A stretch of DNA of 64,000 bases from Pleurotus ostreatus/Saccharomyces cerevisiae fusant (taxonomy: Eukaryota > Opisthokonta), in NCBI GenBank assembly GCA_024196135.1, contig JAMQCK010000059.1, forward strand, positions 47,261-111,260, given 5' to 3'. The translations under genes and the position numbers were made by a program. Shown here piece after piece: positions 43,895 through 54,678 of this stretch. How positions within the stretch are numbered: position 1 is the stretch's first letter; each line of letters opens with the position of its first letter. A model generated the notes under the pieces. The model was given only the letters and a program-made list of their open reading frames with translations. It was not told the origin of the DNA and made no database searches.

Positions 43895-45352
43895 ATGACC
43901 GTTGAAGCTAGCTCCTCCTCCGCTGCGGCTTTTGATGTCAATGAAGCCTTCCAACGCATCCTCAGCGACGAACAAGTACGTTCGTTTTCCCAGATTGAAG
44001 CACCGGATCCTCAATCGGACTGTCCCCCGAGATATCAACCCCCTTGGCCGCTGTCCTCGCGTTGAGCGAGCTGATAGAGAAATCCGATGGTACGTACTCT
44101 TACCCTTACAAGGGGTAGCTCAACCGATACCTGCTTCGTCAGCGGAGACCATGTTCGAGCTCGTCAATGCTCTGAACACCGGAGCGACGGAGCTCCGTCG
44201 ACAAAATGCCAATCCTATCGGCTTAAATGCAGGATGCGAACTCTTCATCGCATTCGTGACCTTGTTCCCTCACAACAACTCTGTACGGTTTTGTTCTGCT
44301 TGTCGGATGGACAAAGTGGGAGCTAACCCTCGGTTGCCCAGAGTATACCGGAGCTCAAACGTGAACTTATACGTCAGAGCAGACAGTACGCCGAGGAGGC
44401 ACTTACCTATCGCGACAAAATTGCAAATCTCGCCCTCGGGTTCATCAAAGATGACTCTGTGGTAAGCACGCCCGTACGCTCGTGTCTGCCTGTCGGTTGC
44501 TGAGACAGGCCCGAGATTCTCACGCATTCGTACTCTCGAGTGGTTATGAAGACGCTTCTTATGGCACACAAGCGGAAGCGGATATCGGGTAAGTCTCTCG
44601 AAGGCCTTGGAATTGCATGGGAGGCTCATACCCGCGCGTCAGTATTCGTCACCGAAGCCCGACCGCGTGGACTGGGGTACGCTTCAGCTTGTTGACCAGC
44701 GTCCAATTCGTAGCCGACTGACGCAAGGCATCGACAGAATCAAAACCGCCGAAGTCCTTCGTGCCAATGGCATCCCAGTAACCGTCGTTCTCGATTCTGC
44801 TGTCAGCTACGTGATGGAAAAGGTCGACTTTGTGTTGGTGGGGTCCGAGGCGGTGGTCGAGTCCGGCGGGCTCGTGAACGCGGTTGGCAGTAACCAGATT
44901 GCCATCATCGCAAAAGCAGCAAACAAGCCCTTCTACGCGCTTGCGGAGAGGTATAGGTTCCGCGTTCTACGTCCTTCTTCTTCTGCTCACAAATTCGCAG
45001 CTACAAATTCCACCGCCTGTTTCCACTGTCGCAGTACGACCTGCCCACTTCCAAACCGCACGTGCTCTCGTTCCTCCCTGCTCTCCAATCCGCGCTGCCA
45101 GCGCATGCCGAAAGCGCGGAAGCATCGAAGGCGTCTCGAGCCAGCGAACCAACGAGCGGGCGGATAACTCAGGAGCAAATTTCACAGAGCAACCCCGACG
45201 TCGACTACACGAGGTATGACATTTGCTCCTTATCCCGGCTCCATCATTAACAGACATTGAGGCCCGACTTAATATCCCTCGTCTTTTCGGACGTCGGAAG
45301 CTTAACACCTGAAGGCGTCAGCCAGTACCTTGTGGGCATGTTTGCAGGATAA
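43895..45352 (+). CDS. GCN3: Translation initiation factor eIF2B subunit alpha (Gcn3)
   Basis: Nine exons: 43895-43975, 44032-44089, 44143-44282, 44342-44461, 44516-44588, 44643-44676, 44738-44950, 45001-45213, 45262-45352; 1023 nt, 340 aa. eIF2B exchanges GDP for GTP on eIF2; the alpha subunit senses phosphorylated eIF2 in the stress response. Signatures: ISTPLAAVLALSELIEKS; MFELVNALNTGATELRR; NAGCELFIAFVTLF; SVFVTEARPRGLGIKTAEVL; IPVTVVLDSAVSYVMEKVDF; VLVGSEAVVESGGLVNAVGS; NQIAIIAKAANKPFYALAE; SYKFHRLFPLSQYDLP; and the C-terminal RPDLISLVFSDVGSLTPEGV. Three acceptors end in GAG (at 44031, 44515 and 45261), needed to keep frame. Gir2 (53510), a Gcn2-pathway regulator, lies 8 kb away; both act in the same pathway, though linkage is probably chance. 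Confidence 0.93.
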
Positions 45353-47608
45353 AGCACGTGTATACCTCATATACGGCGCGGGAAATGATCTACCAACGGT
45401 CGTACTCCGCTTCTCGCGCGCAGAGCGCGCGTCGCTGTTTGATTTTTCGCTTCAACTTGCGCTACCGCCCCGCTCCTGTTCGTCGGCACCCACAGATATT
45501 GTCGCGTATCGCGGCAGATTCCGGCCTGTCAACGTTCGAGGTTTCTTCCTAGCCCTGCGAAGCATTGTTTGGTGATGCTCACTTCACGTGTTTATGCACG
45601 GCATTGCGCCCACAAAACGATTTCCAAAGTCAGCGATTCTCAAGATATACTTTCGATCCTTCTGGTAGAGCCAATCTCAGGCCCGTACTCCGGCCACGCC
45701 GTCGGTCCTCCGGTATCGTGGTCATCGATAATCTTTCCCTCGGGCGGAGGCAACGGATCTTTGCAGGATCATTGTGCTTGTTTTCGTCATAGCCTTGCCC
45801 GCACGGCCGATACGCTGCCTACTTGGGACGCGTGCAGACGTTGGTGCACGCGCAAACCACTGATGTCACACCGCCGCCTCGGGACTCTCTTGCAGTTTCC
45901 TCTCCTTCCAACACGCCTGAGAACTGTCGCGGTAGAGTGGCCTGGGCAGCGCGCCTGGCAAACGGATTCGACCGATGCGTCGATCGCGATCAGCTGTCTG
46001 GATGGAACTCGTCTGCAAACCGGCTCTATCGATTTGTCAATGTTGGAATTCTACGAGACATGCTCTCTGAGGCTTATAAGCGCCCTAAGGCTGAGGACAG
46101 AGACGAACAAGGACGGCTATTCGCCTCTTTTCCCCTACTGCCATCTCCCCTCCCATCTTCCCCACGCTAGCACGCTCCACGATGTGCAGATTGCGCCAGT
46201 GCGTCGTTCCCCCCTTTCCCGCCATTCTTGTCTTCTGAGACGACGAACAGGGTCACCCACAAGTACGCCTTCTGTGGCCACAGAACTGCTCTGGTGCGTC
46301 AGGGTTAATTCCTATTGTGTGTACGCGCTGACTAGCCTTTACAGCCAGACCAAGAGGTGCGGGACCGTCTCATGCACGCGCATTGACGGTAGAACGCGCG
46401 CGACTTACTGGCGAGTAGATCAAATGCGACAACCGCCACTGTCGATTTAGCACCACGCATGGACCTGGCGACTGTGGCCCTAACTGCAGATCTACATGCT
46501 GGACCTAGTGAGTCGCTCGCGGCAGTAGCGAGTACGTTTCTCTGACGAATGGGAACCCTATAGCCGCGCATTTCCTGAACAGTACGGTATGGGCATTGAA
46601 TTCGCCGTTATCGAGCGCGAGGCTGATGGCGGACGTAGAGCTGACGATCCAGAGCTATTGCCCGGACTGTCAGGCGGCGGGTCGTCGATGAGGGGGAGGG
46701 AGTTGTTGCATGTTCGAGAGTTGTGAAGTCTTGCGATGGCTGGCGCCTGGCGCGGCGGTCGTCATCCCAATTTTGTACAGTGAACCTAATCCTCACCATC
46801 GCACATCTGTATAATTTTCAGCACTCTATATCTTTATATTTACGACGCGAATGAAGTGTGCATGTCGTCGGATGGGGGATCGAAGGGGGGCTAAGGAGGA
46901 TATCGACTCGCGCTCTCATACCACATGCAGCCGAGCATTGCGGACAAGGCGCACCTTATCCGACTCTGGCACGGTCTACGCGTCGCTCCCGTCAGTCCGC
47001 AGTGCTCTTCCTCTCCACAGACGCGTATAGCAGAGCCCCGAGAGTGCACAGACTCAGCGAAAGCGGACGAGAAAATTTTGTCGAGCACATCAAGCGCGTC
47101 TAGCGCTGGGCGCCCATCGCGTCCGGCTTGGTCGTCGCGGCGAAATGCCACCGACGAGCATTCCGGACGCTGTAGCGCCTGACTATCGACCATCGATGGA
47201 TGAACGCGACGCAGCAAGGCAGAGGGAAGATTAGAAGGTCGCTCACCGGGTGCCTGCACGCGGATTTATGGCGTGGCAGACCGGTGCATCTGCGGTGGGT
47301 TTCTTCGGCAAAACAAATTTGGTGCAGCGTGCAAGCATGGTGGCTATCAACTAGCGTGGCGAATGCGCTCCTCCGACGCACAAGCAGCCCGATCCAACGG
47401 TGGGAGGACGCTCAGGCGCAGGATGAGCGAGGAGTTCGCGTGGATCAGGCTCCGTTACTGACATGTTTGTTGCCGTACGGAAGCAAGAATGTGAGATAAA
47501 AATAAACGAGCAATCCGTGAGAAAAAGCTTATACCCGATTTGGGCATCATGTGCTTATCGCTCCTTTACCAGGTTCAACTCACGCGCCACACCGACAAGC
47601 GCGCAACA
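45353..47608. other. Gene-poor region, 2.26 kb
   Basis: The largest stretch without a supported gene. It contains an open plus-strand frame of 293 codons (45569-46450) and shorter ones on both strands. None shows a domain, a convincing signal or splice pattern. Local bits (SGPYSGHAVGPPVSWSSIIF near 45670-45740) read like protein but switch frame soon after. It may hold a decayed or orphan gene plus the promoter of the cyclin. No terminal repeats or transposon proteins noticed. Confidence 0.45.
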
Positions 47609-48954
47609 ATGGACGCGACCCCGCAGTGGCTCTTTTCCCTCGAAGCGCTGAGGAATACGCCGACAGAGTACCCCATCGAAAAAGAGATGTACGACAGAGC
47701 GCGCGGAGTGGAGTTTATTTTCCGCTTAGGGTCCACACTTCAGTTGTTAGTGCCCTTCACACGCCCCACGCTGGCTTCTCGTCCTGATGGATCACAAGGC
47801 CTACAGCAGCAATGCTCACGGCTGCAACATGGTTTCACAGATTCTACATGCGCCACGCTATGGGCGACTTCCACCGTCAGGTATAGCGCATCGCTGCTCA
47901 CGTTTCTGGCCATCACGCTGATTCGAAGCCTTCGACAGGACGTTGCTGCTGCATGCGTGTTCCTGTCGACGAAAACGGAGGAGTGCGGCAGGAAGCTGCG
48001 CGACGTCGCCAAGGTCTACCATTCAAAGTCTGCCCGCATTGATCTCAAGAGCATACCTTCGGACAGTAAGGTCATTGTTCTTCAGGGCATTGACATCAAC
48101 ACGCAGCTTACAACGAGCCATAGGACGTTGAGAGGATAGGCCTGGAAATCCTTCACACGGAAGAGTACCTGTTAGAAGCCTTGTGCTTTGACTTCCTCAT
48201 TCAAAACGCACACAACGATCTCATAGACCTCTTCGAGGCCTCACAAAGCGATGTCGAGCTGCAGGACTACGCCTGGAGCATCGCCCATGACTCGTAAGTC
48301 TCTCCTGATTGGCCCTGATCCTGAGCTAACGTCTAAAAAGGTATAGAACGCCATTGTGCATCCTGTATCCTCCCCGTATCATCGCGGCCGCCTGCTACAT
48401 CCTGGCGCAGGCTGCTGCCGACGATCCTAGCGCATCTTCGCTCGATTCCCGGCTGGCAATCACCGCGCCCTCATCGACACTTCCCACCCCGCCCACGCAC
48501 AAGGCCCGGTCACCCGATGCGTCTCGGTATGTAATCGAGCACTACGCATTCAGCCCGGTAGAGGTGCAGAACGTAACAGGTAGACCCGTATCCTCGACTA
48601 TACGATGCTACACCGTGCCCTAACCACCTTCTGTAGACGCCATAGACATCCTTCTGGAGTTTTACAGGTGTCAGGATCTCCAGAACGCGCCTCACCTCGC
48701 CTTGGTAGCCGCCGTACGTGGCGTATAAGGTTCACTCCGGTCCCGCTCTTCCCTGACGCACGATGTAGATCTCTGCGCCGAAAATGGCTACTTCACGAGA
48801 GCCCATCTTTCGCCCTTGGCCCGAAGTCGCCAACTTCAACGACACGCGTACAGCGTCGGAACCGGCCGCGTCGAAGGCCATCACACCGAACTCTTCGCAT
48901 GGCGGGCACACGCCACAGAAGACACAGGACTCGACGAGAATGGATCTAAGTTGA
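47609..48954 (+). CDS. Cyclin, cyclin K/CTK2-like CDK partner (340 aa)
   Basis: Seven exons: 47609-47745, 47799-47880, 47939-48070, 48124-48293, 48341-48579, 48637-48713, 48769-48954; 1023 nt. The N-terminal cyclin fold starts at MDATPQWLFSLEALRNTP and carries RARGVEFIFRLGSTLQLPTA, AMLTAATWFHRFYMRHAMGD, FHRQDVAAACVFLSTKTEEC and GRKLRDVAKV, the box of transcriptional cyclins (Ctk2, cyclin K, cyclin L). IGLEILHTEEYLLEALCFDF begins the second helix set; PRIIAAACYILAQ belongs to the second fold. Such cyclins pair with a CTD kinase that phosphorylates RNA polymerase II. If the last intron is not spliced, translation stops a few codons past 48713 and the Ser/Thr/Pro tail (EPIFRPWPEVANFNDTRTAS) is lost. 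Converges with the next gene, 55 bp apart. Confidence 0.88.
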
Positions 48955-49009
48955 TTCTAGCTATACACACAGAACACTATGCTACAGATGAGCGTCATGA
49001 CTAGGCAGA

Positions 49010-50787
49010 CTATGCCATGAAGTGTCCGCGAGGGTCGCCCTTCTGGGTTTCTGTGGACCCGGTCGACATCATGTCTTCCTCCACCTGTGGTGGCTTCAGC
49101 GTGAGCTGCAGTCGGACGTAGTCCCATTGGTTGACTTTCGTGACCGAGTCTTCGACCTGGTCGTCCATTCGAAAGATGGGCGCCCGGCGCCCGGCGTGCT
49201 CATGCGAGTCCGTGGATAGTATCCCGGACGCTGATTCGATGGCATCGCCAAGGTCTGTACGCAGTTCGTCAGGATGCCATGCAATGGCGAGCCGCAGTCC
49301 AGGCGGGCGTACCATCGTCCTTCCCCGACCACTCGGATTCCGAGCCGTTCGGGTCCGCGAAGGGTATGTCTGATTCCGTGAAATTAATGGTGCGCCAATT
49401 CCGTACGGGCTCGGGCACCTACGTTGGGCGGTGGTCAGACGGGGGCGGCCATGGTTAAGAGAGGGAGAGCGACATGGCCGCCTCCGTGCCCTGGTCCATC
49501 ACGTCGTAGACTGTGGTCGGGGACCAAAAGAGGCCGGCCTGCTCGGACTCCCCACATACCTTGGGGATCGCCTTGCTACCCGGTGCTTGGGAAGCGGAGG
49601 CGAGCCAAAAGGTGAGGCATTCCATGACAGTCGGCGTCTCGCTGTCGTAGTTGAATACGGGGCTGACAAATGCGGTGGTCCATCCTGGAAAAATAATAAG
49701 AGATGGGAGGGCAAACAATAAGGAGCAACACGCACCCGACGAGAAGTGCCCGAAGACCCATTGATTGTAGTTCGTCAACACGAACCAGTGCGTGTTGTTC
49801 CTCACGCAGGTGTCCCATAACTATCAAGGACCGTACTAGTCAGCGAGGTTGACAGAGATAGCATTCGTGACGCACCTTCGCCCATATCCTCTGCTTCGAT
49901 TCAAGGTCCGACGGCTCTGCCTTCTCGCCGACCTGCGGCTCTACGCCCCGGAAAGGGGGAAACTATAAGACGTTCAGCGCTAGGAAGGACGAAGAACAAC
50001 ACGTGGCACACACATGTCGTAGATTGGCGAAGTTCTTGATATCGTGTTCGCCCAGTATCCATGGCGGCTGGACCGCCACGAGGACCGACCGGCGGAACCT
50101 CTCAATCATCATGTTGGGATTCTCCATGCCGTCGATGCCCTCGATCTCAAGCGCCGGCGCCCATAGCAGGTAGCGCCAGATAGCGCTGTCCATGTCGGTT
50201 GGCCCGTGTTGGAAAGTATGTCCCTTCGTCTCGTCGTAGAAAAGAACGTGCATGATTCGTTGTACGGTAAGGAGCGGAAGGGAGTCAATCCAAGGTAGTA
50301 GGCTAGGAGACCATGTTAATTTGGCGGCGAGGAGGAAGTATCTGGATACGCACCGCGTCAGGTCCGAGGGTCGCCGCAAAGGGGCGTGTCCGATGTGGGT
50401 GAAACTCGGCGCAGGGACGGTGGGCGATTCACCATTGATGTAGTCGTGGTCTTCCATGCCGGTACTCTCTGCGGGCATGTATTCATCGTTCCCTGCGTTG
50501 AAATGAGTGGCGCGAATTGCCAGAAGTTCGTGGAACGCACACTGTGAGACCATAGCGACGAACTCCTCCATGTCGATGCCGTTGATGTGCTCTAGCAACC
50601 GGTAGCGCTCTCCGCGGACGGAGAGGGCGTTGCGGTGCGTCTTGTGGCCGCTGGGCGGCAGCGCGGTCGGCGGTGCCGATGCATCGAGGACAAGATCGGG
50701 GAGTTGTGCGTCGCGGAGGTAAAGCCGCAGGTTGTCCATGACGCGCGCGTACACGCGAGGCTGACTCGAGAATAGTCCGAAAAACAT
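49010..50787 (-). CDS. Agaricomycete orphan protein, function unknown
   Basis: Starts at MFFGLFSSQPRVYARVMDNL (50787) or MDNLRLYLRDAQ (50739). The first part, MEEFVAMVSQCAFHELLAIR and RLLPWIDSLPLLTVQRIMHV, is split by a 51-nt in-frame intron (about 50302-50352). A second intron follows KNFANLRH (near 50012). Then RIWAKLWDTCVRNNTHWFVL, TNYNQWVFGHFSSGWTTAF and ECLTFWLASASQAPGSKAIP. This HWFVLTNYNQWVFG pattern occurs in Agaricomycete hypothetical proteins I cannot name. Downstream, frame A reads VPEPVRNWRTINFTESDIPF and, over an intron with donor gtacgccc near 49314, joins DAIESASGILSTDSHEHAG and the end at 49010. How IPK (donor GTATGT near 49560) reaches that exon is uncertain; a 150-nt intron is the simplest solution. 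Confidence 0.6.
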
Positions 50788-51349
50788 GACGATCGTTACA
50801 GCCAGGTAGCGATGTGGGGTATGGGATATGAGTCGATGAGGGGAGAAAACAAGCTGCTGGGGCCTATGGCAACCGGGTCCGGACTATAAGTGTCGGAACA
50901 AGGGCCATTCAGGCCAAATATGGGAATTCGGTCTCGGAATGGAACAAAAGGACACAAGGTTAGCCTCCGGCGATCGGTGGCTTGTTCTCGTCCGCAAAAG
51001 GCAACTTGCCGTTATGTTCTCACGGCCCCGTGGCGCCTGCTGTTCGAGCACGCGCCCTTGCCGACCGCGAGGCCTTCCTCGCGCTGGTCCAGGTGTTGAT
51101 CTGCCAAGTTCACAATTGCCTACCGTTGCTTCCGCGTCCCGGGTCAGCCGCAGGTGAATAGGATTAGCCGCGAATAATATCAAGCCGCCAGTAGGAACCG
51201 TAAGTACATCGGTAGGATAAAAAGAGCTCCCAAAAGTCCCAGTAGATATATGTTATGGATACATACGCGGGCGGCCTTCCAGGGCTCGCCCGACAATCAA
51301 GGCTCCACGAAGTCCGAGGCGAGAGCAGTCCGAATATATGGCGCACACC
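50788..51349. other. Intergenic region, 562 bp
   Basis: Promoter of the orphan gene at 50787 and the 3' UTR of the small Cys-rich gene. Overlapping short frames only. Confidence 0.4.
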
Positions 51350-51746
51350 TCAGTGGCAGCCCAAGATCCCATTCCTGTCGCGCTGCATGCAGTCCGGGCA
51401 GCGAGTCGGGCTCTCGCGGATAGGGTTTTTGGCGGGAGGGGACATGACCCTAATGCAGCCAGGTGACCGACAGCCTGGCGCTGTGTATCAGGGATGCTAT
51501 ACGCGGACAGGGAAGGCATCACTAACCGACAGGGTGGATGTGTTGGCTGCTGAACAGGCAATTCGGCCTTCGGCAGTCCTTCAGGTTGGAGGCCACTGCA
51601 GACATAAGTATATGACGAAGACTTGAAGGCGAAGACGTACTGGCAGTGAAGTGGCCACACTGAGTGTAGTAGCGTCCGTCAATAACCTGCGAACGTGGTT
51701 AAGATAATCCGGACGAGCTTCGAGGCCAACGTACGTTGTAGCACAT
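51350..51746 (-). CDS. Small cysteine-rich, probably zinc-binding protein (83 aa, four exons)
   Basis: Hidden from simple frame scans. Exons 51735-51746 (12 nt: ATG TGC TAC AAC), 51641-51686, 51527-51595 and 51350-51474 sum to 252 nt. Introns 51687-51734 (48), 51596-51640 (45) and 51475-51526 (52) all have GT-AG ends. The product begins MCYNVIDGRYYTQCGHFTAM and has paired Cys: QCGH, DCRRPNC, GCRSPGC, RCPDC, and C-terminal GCH. The CxH/CxxxxC/CxxxxC/CxxC spacing with little hydrophobic core suggests metal binding. No signal peptide is seen, so it is likely intracellular. I recall short Agaricomycete hypothetical proteins that start with a similar YYTxCGH motif, but none has a known function. 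Clean frame and four consistent splice junctions make a chance assembly unlikely. Confidence 0.7.
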
Positions 51747-52703
51747 CGTGCAAAGTGACTCAGTCGCGTTTTGTGGTGAAGAAAAAGTGTCTGAAGAGAG
51801 AACGAAGTGAAAGAGGAAGGAAGAGAGCGGAGGTAACTATAGCATTAGCCGTCGGGCGCGTCCTTCTTATTATGCCCGCTGCGCAGGTCCACGCTGTGAG
51901 CAGCACCCTACGCATTGCAGGCCAAAGCCACGGGTTGGAGGCTCTCGCATCAGTCAGCGACCCCTTCTCTCCAACAGCCGCGAGGGTTCTGGAGCGCGTC
52001 ACTTACTCGATCGAGGCTAAAGCCGCCTGCAGGCGCCTCCTTTCACCGGATCCGCGGGGGGCAGATGCGCCCGGACGGTCATTCGACAAGTCCCGCAGCG
52101 ACAAGGAGACCTTAGCTGCGCACCTTTGAGCCTCAGGACCGGCCGATGGCGGGAGAATATGGGCGCCTAGTACACCTCCCTGTTACAGTTAAAAGGGAAG
52201 GCTCGTGCAGAGCACGGTGCTCCTCAATTGAGCACGCGGGGAAGGCGCCAGTAAGAGGGTCTCAGGGTGCCCCGCAGGGCCCAATGATGCCCATATGCGG
52301 CACGCGAAGAAAGTTCATTAACAGCGCACTGCAAGCGAAGAGGGACATAGCGAGACATCCCCCAGCGTCGCTGAAACATTCGCCATGATTGACGAGGGGA
52401 GGCGCGGGCGTGGTGCGGGCAGCAACGTGTGCTGGGGGACCGGCAAGCGTCCCGAGAGGAAATGGAATACAAATTCAAGACCGCGCTCTTTGGAGCTGAC
52501 AGAAGCGGCGATTGGTGGCGTGCAGCCCAATATGCAGGAGAGCGGGTCGACATCCGTGCGGTGTCAGAGCAGCACGCCTCATACACGGGAAGTCGGACGA
52601 GGCAGGTGCGGTCTGCCACCTTGTCATTGGCGGGGCCACATTGAGGGACGCAGAGGAATGAGTTGCAGGGGTCGCAAAGAGCGGGGGTAAGTATAAGCTG
52701 TAT
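51747..52703. other. Intergenic region, 957 bp
   Basis: Between the Cys-rich gene start and the bS21m stop. Several frames of about 100-145 codons overlap on both strands (e.g. 51695-52129 plus, 52224-52619 minus). None has a domain or splice support. Confidence 0.4.
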
Positions 52704-53340
52704 TCAAGCACCCTTGCGGCGAATAGTGTTGACGATAAGAACGCGCTTGCGAACCTAGAATGGGATTAGCACACTGCGAAAAAGAATTGAGTTTAGTACG
52801 CACCTCGTTCTTGAATGCCTTCCGCCAGTTCTCGCTCCGCAATCTCCTACGCCTGTCACCCTTCCGCTCGTGCCGCTTCTGGTAGTGGAAAGTCTGTGGC
52901 ACTCTATTCCGCGAGAGGATGACTCGGAGCTGACGGAAAGCTTCTGACAGGTCCCTGTTCTGTACTCGGACGGTACGGCCTGAGAGCGGGTCAGCAAAGA
53001 TTCAATGTGGAGTCCCCATTTACGCACCCTTGTACTTGCCCGCAGGCTTCTGCCTCTCGAGTTCTGGGACTATTGAACGCGACATGGCTGCCCAGGCGTC
53101 TTCGGGCGAGACGCGGTACCCCAAAGGCGTAGACCCCTGAATAGACTTCCCCACCTCGTTTGCAAGGTTGCTGACCGCGTCCCAGCCCTTGTTCCCGGAG
53201 GAAGTCTGCGAAGAGTATGCGCGCGCGCTCCGGGCGAGCAGCAGACGTGCCGCGGGCTGCGGCGGAAGGCAGGAAGCCGCGCCGTGGCTGGCCGCGGCCA
53301 CCGCGGGCCGTGCTATGCGTTGAGCGAGGGCAGCGAGCAT
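52704..53340 (-). CDS. MRP21: Mitochondrial small-subunit ribosomal protein bS21m
   Basis: Three exons from ATG 53340 to stop 52704. The N-terminus (MLAALAQRIARPAVAAASHG, then LLLARSARAYSS) is a textbook mitochondrial presequence: Arg/Ala/Ser-rich, no acidic residues, with a likely cleavage near RAYSS. After a linker (WDAVSNLANEVGKSIQG; GYRVSPEDAWAAMSRSIVPE) comes the bS21 core: RTVRVQNRDLSEAFRQLRVI, LSRNRVPQTFHYQKRHERKG, RRRRLRSENWRKAFKNE and the tail VRKRVLIVNTIRRKGA encoded by the last short exon. bS21m helps mRNA pairing at the mitoribosome small subunit. The frame is open upstream to 53523, but that part lacks presequence features. Its start faces the Gir2 gene 169 bp away. Confidence 0.9.
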
Positions 53341-53509
53341 GGTGGTGGGAGGAGAGGAGGCCGCTGCGACAGCGGACAGCGGACTGTGCGACGCGGTTGG
53401 CGGTGGGAAACGCGGAACGGCAAAATTGATGGCGAGCCCGGAGCAGCCAGACGCCCGCCGCAAAAGGAAATCCGCGCCGGCGGACGAGGTGATCAGCTCT
53501 GGATCAGCC

Positions 53510-54553
53510 ATGTCGGCGGACACTCTCGCGGAGGAGTACGAGGTCGGTGGGCAGTGAACGCGGTGGGGGAAGTGTTGCTAATCTATCCCCTAGGTACTCG
53601 AGTCGATCTATCCCACAGAGCTCTCAAGTTCGTCCCCTCCCTCGCATCCCCTGCGAACGCACTAAGCGCCTATGTGCAGAAACGTCCGAGAGGGACATAC
53701 GAATAGAGGCAGAGCCCGACGATCTTGAAGAGGGCGAGGATACAAGTACGCCCCTATCTACCCCGCGTCGTGGCCGTATAGCACAACTGATAGCAGACTC
53801 TTGATCAGTCAAGCTCGCGCTCAAGGTGCACTACACCGATGGCTACCCAGACGAGCTGCCCGACCTTTCATTCGATGTCTTGGAGGGAGAGCTTACCGAT
53901 GATGAGCTAAATGGATTGCTGGAGGGTTTGAGGACAGTGGTCAGTTCAATTGGATGTGCCGTACCTCTATATTCTGATCGCGCTACAGGGGGAAGAGAAT
54001 CTCGGGCTTGCCATGGTCTTCACCCTTGTCACCACTTTGCGAGAACGATTGTCTGAACTCGTGCGAGAGCGCGCTGAGAGGCACAAGGCTGAGGAGCACG
54101 AGAAGGAACGACTAGCAATTGAGGTGCGCTGTTTCGACCCACGCGCCATTTGCCCAGAGCCTTACACCTCCCACCAGGCGGAAGAAGCTAAGACGCGCGG
54201 CACGCCCGTCACCGTCGAGAGCTTCAAGGCATGGAAAACAAAATTCGACGCCGAGCTCGCCATCAAGAAGGCGAAAGCCGAGGAGGAAAAGCTGAAGGCC
54301 ATGACACCGAAGGAGCGCGAGGAGTACAAACGGATTCAAGGACGACTGAGTGGTCAGTAGCTTAATTTCTTCCTGCTTTGCGCGCCCACTAACTGTCCTT
54401 TCAGGCAGACAACTGTTCGAGAAGAACAAGAATTTAGAGGACGAGTCGCTGGTGGAAGAAGGTGGTGTATCCGTCGATATCAGTCAGTACGAGAGAACAA
54501 GAGAAGAGGAGCAGGAGGAAGAGGACCATGTAACATTCAGCGACAGCGACTAG
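53510..54553 (+). CDS. GIR2: RWD-domain protein Gir2/RWDD1-like
   Basis: At least six exons. Start MSADTLAEEYE (53510) is followed across an intron by VLESIYPTELSK, the usual RWD opening, then TSERDIRIEAEPDDLEEGED, KLALKVHYTDGYPDELPDLS, EGELTDDELNGLLEGLRTV, GEENLGLAMVFTLVTTLRER, and a helical linker. The end (EEAKTRGTPVTVESFKAWKT; KFDAELAIKKAKAEEEKLKA; GRQLFEKNKNLEDESLVEE; acidic tail HVTFSDSD) is the conserved C-terminal part of Gir2/DFRP2 proteins. Gir2 binds Gcn1 and the DRG GTPase Rbg2 and dampens Gcn2 activation on stalled ribosomes. Introns include one of 56 nt at about 53939-53988. The in-frame ATG at 53430 is less likely than 53510. Confidence 0.92.
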
Positions 54554-54678
54554 TCGCGATTGAGTATCACTCAATGTATCATTATGCGCTTTCCGTCTTT
54601 CAAGGCTCGGCTCGTTGGTTCACTCGCTGCAAGAAGATATTCTCGTATTTTCTGTCTTCCCGAGTCAAGTACACCACG

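Noticed and set aside
45569..46450. 293-codon open frame on the plus strand in the gap after eIF2B alpha
   Set aside because: Amino-acid content is erratic, there is no domain or signal, and frames on both strands overlap it. Long chance frames are common in GC-rich DNA.
51255..51626. Plus-strand frame with a WSC-like start (YQGCYT)
   Set aside because: The similarity ends after a few residues and the expected Cys pattern is absent. The opposite strand has a better-supported spliced Cys-rich gene over the same bases.
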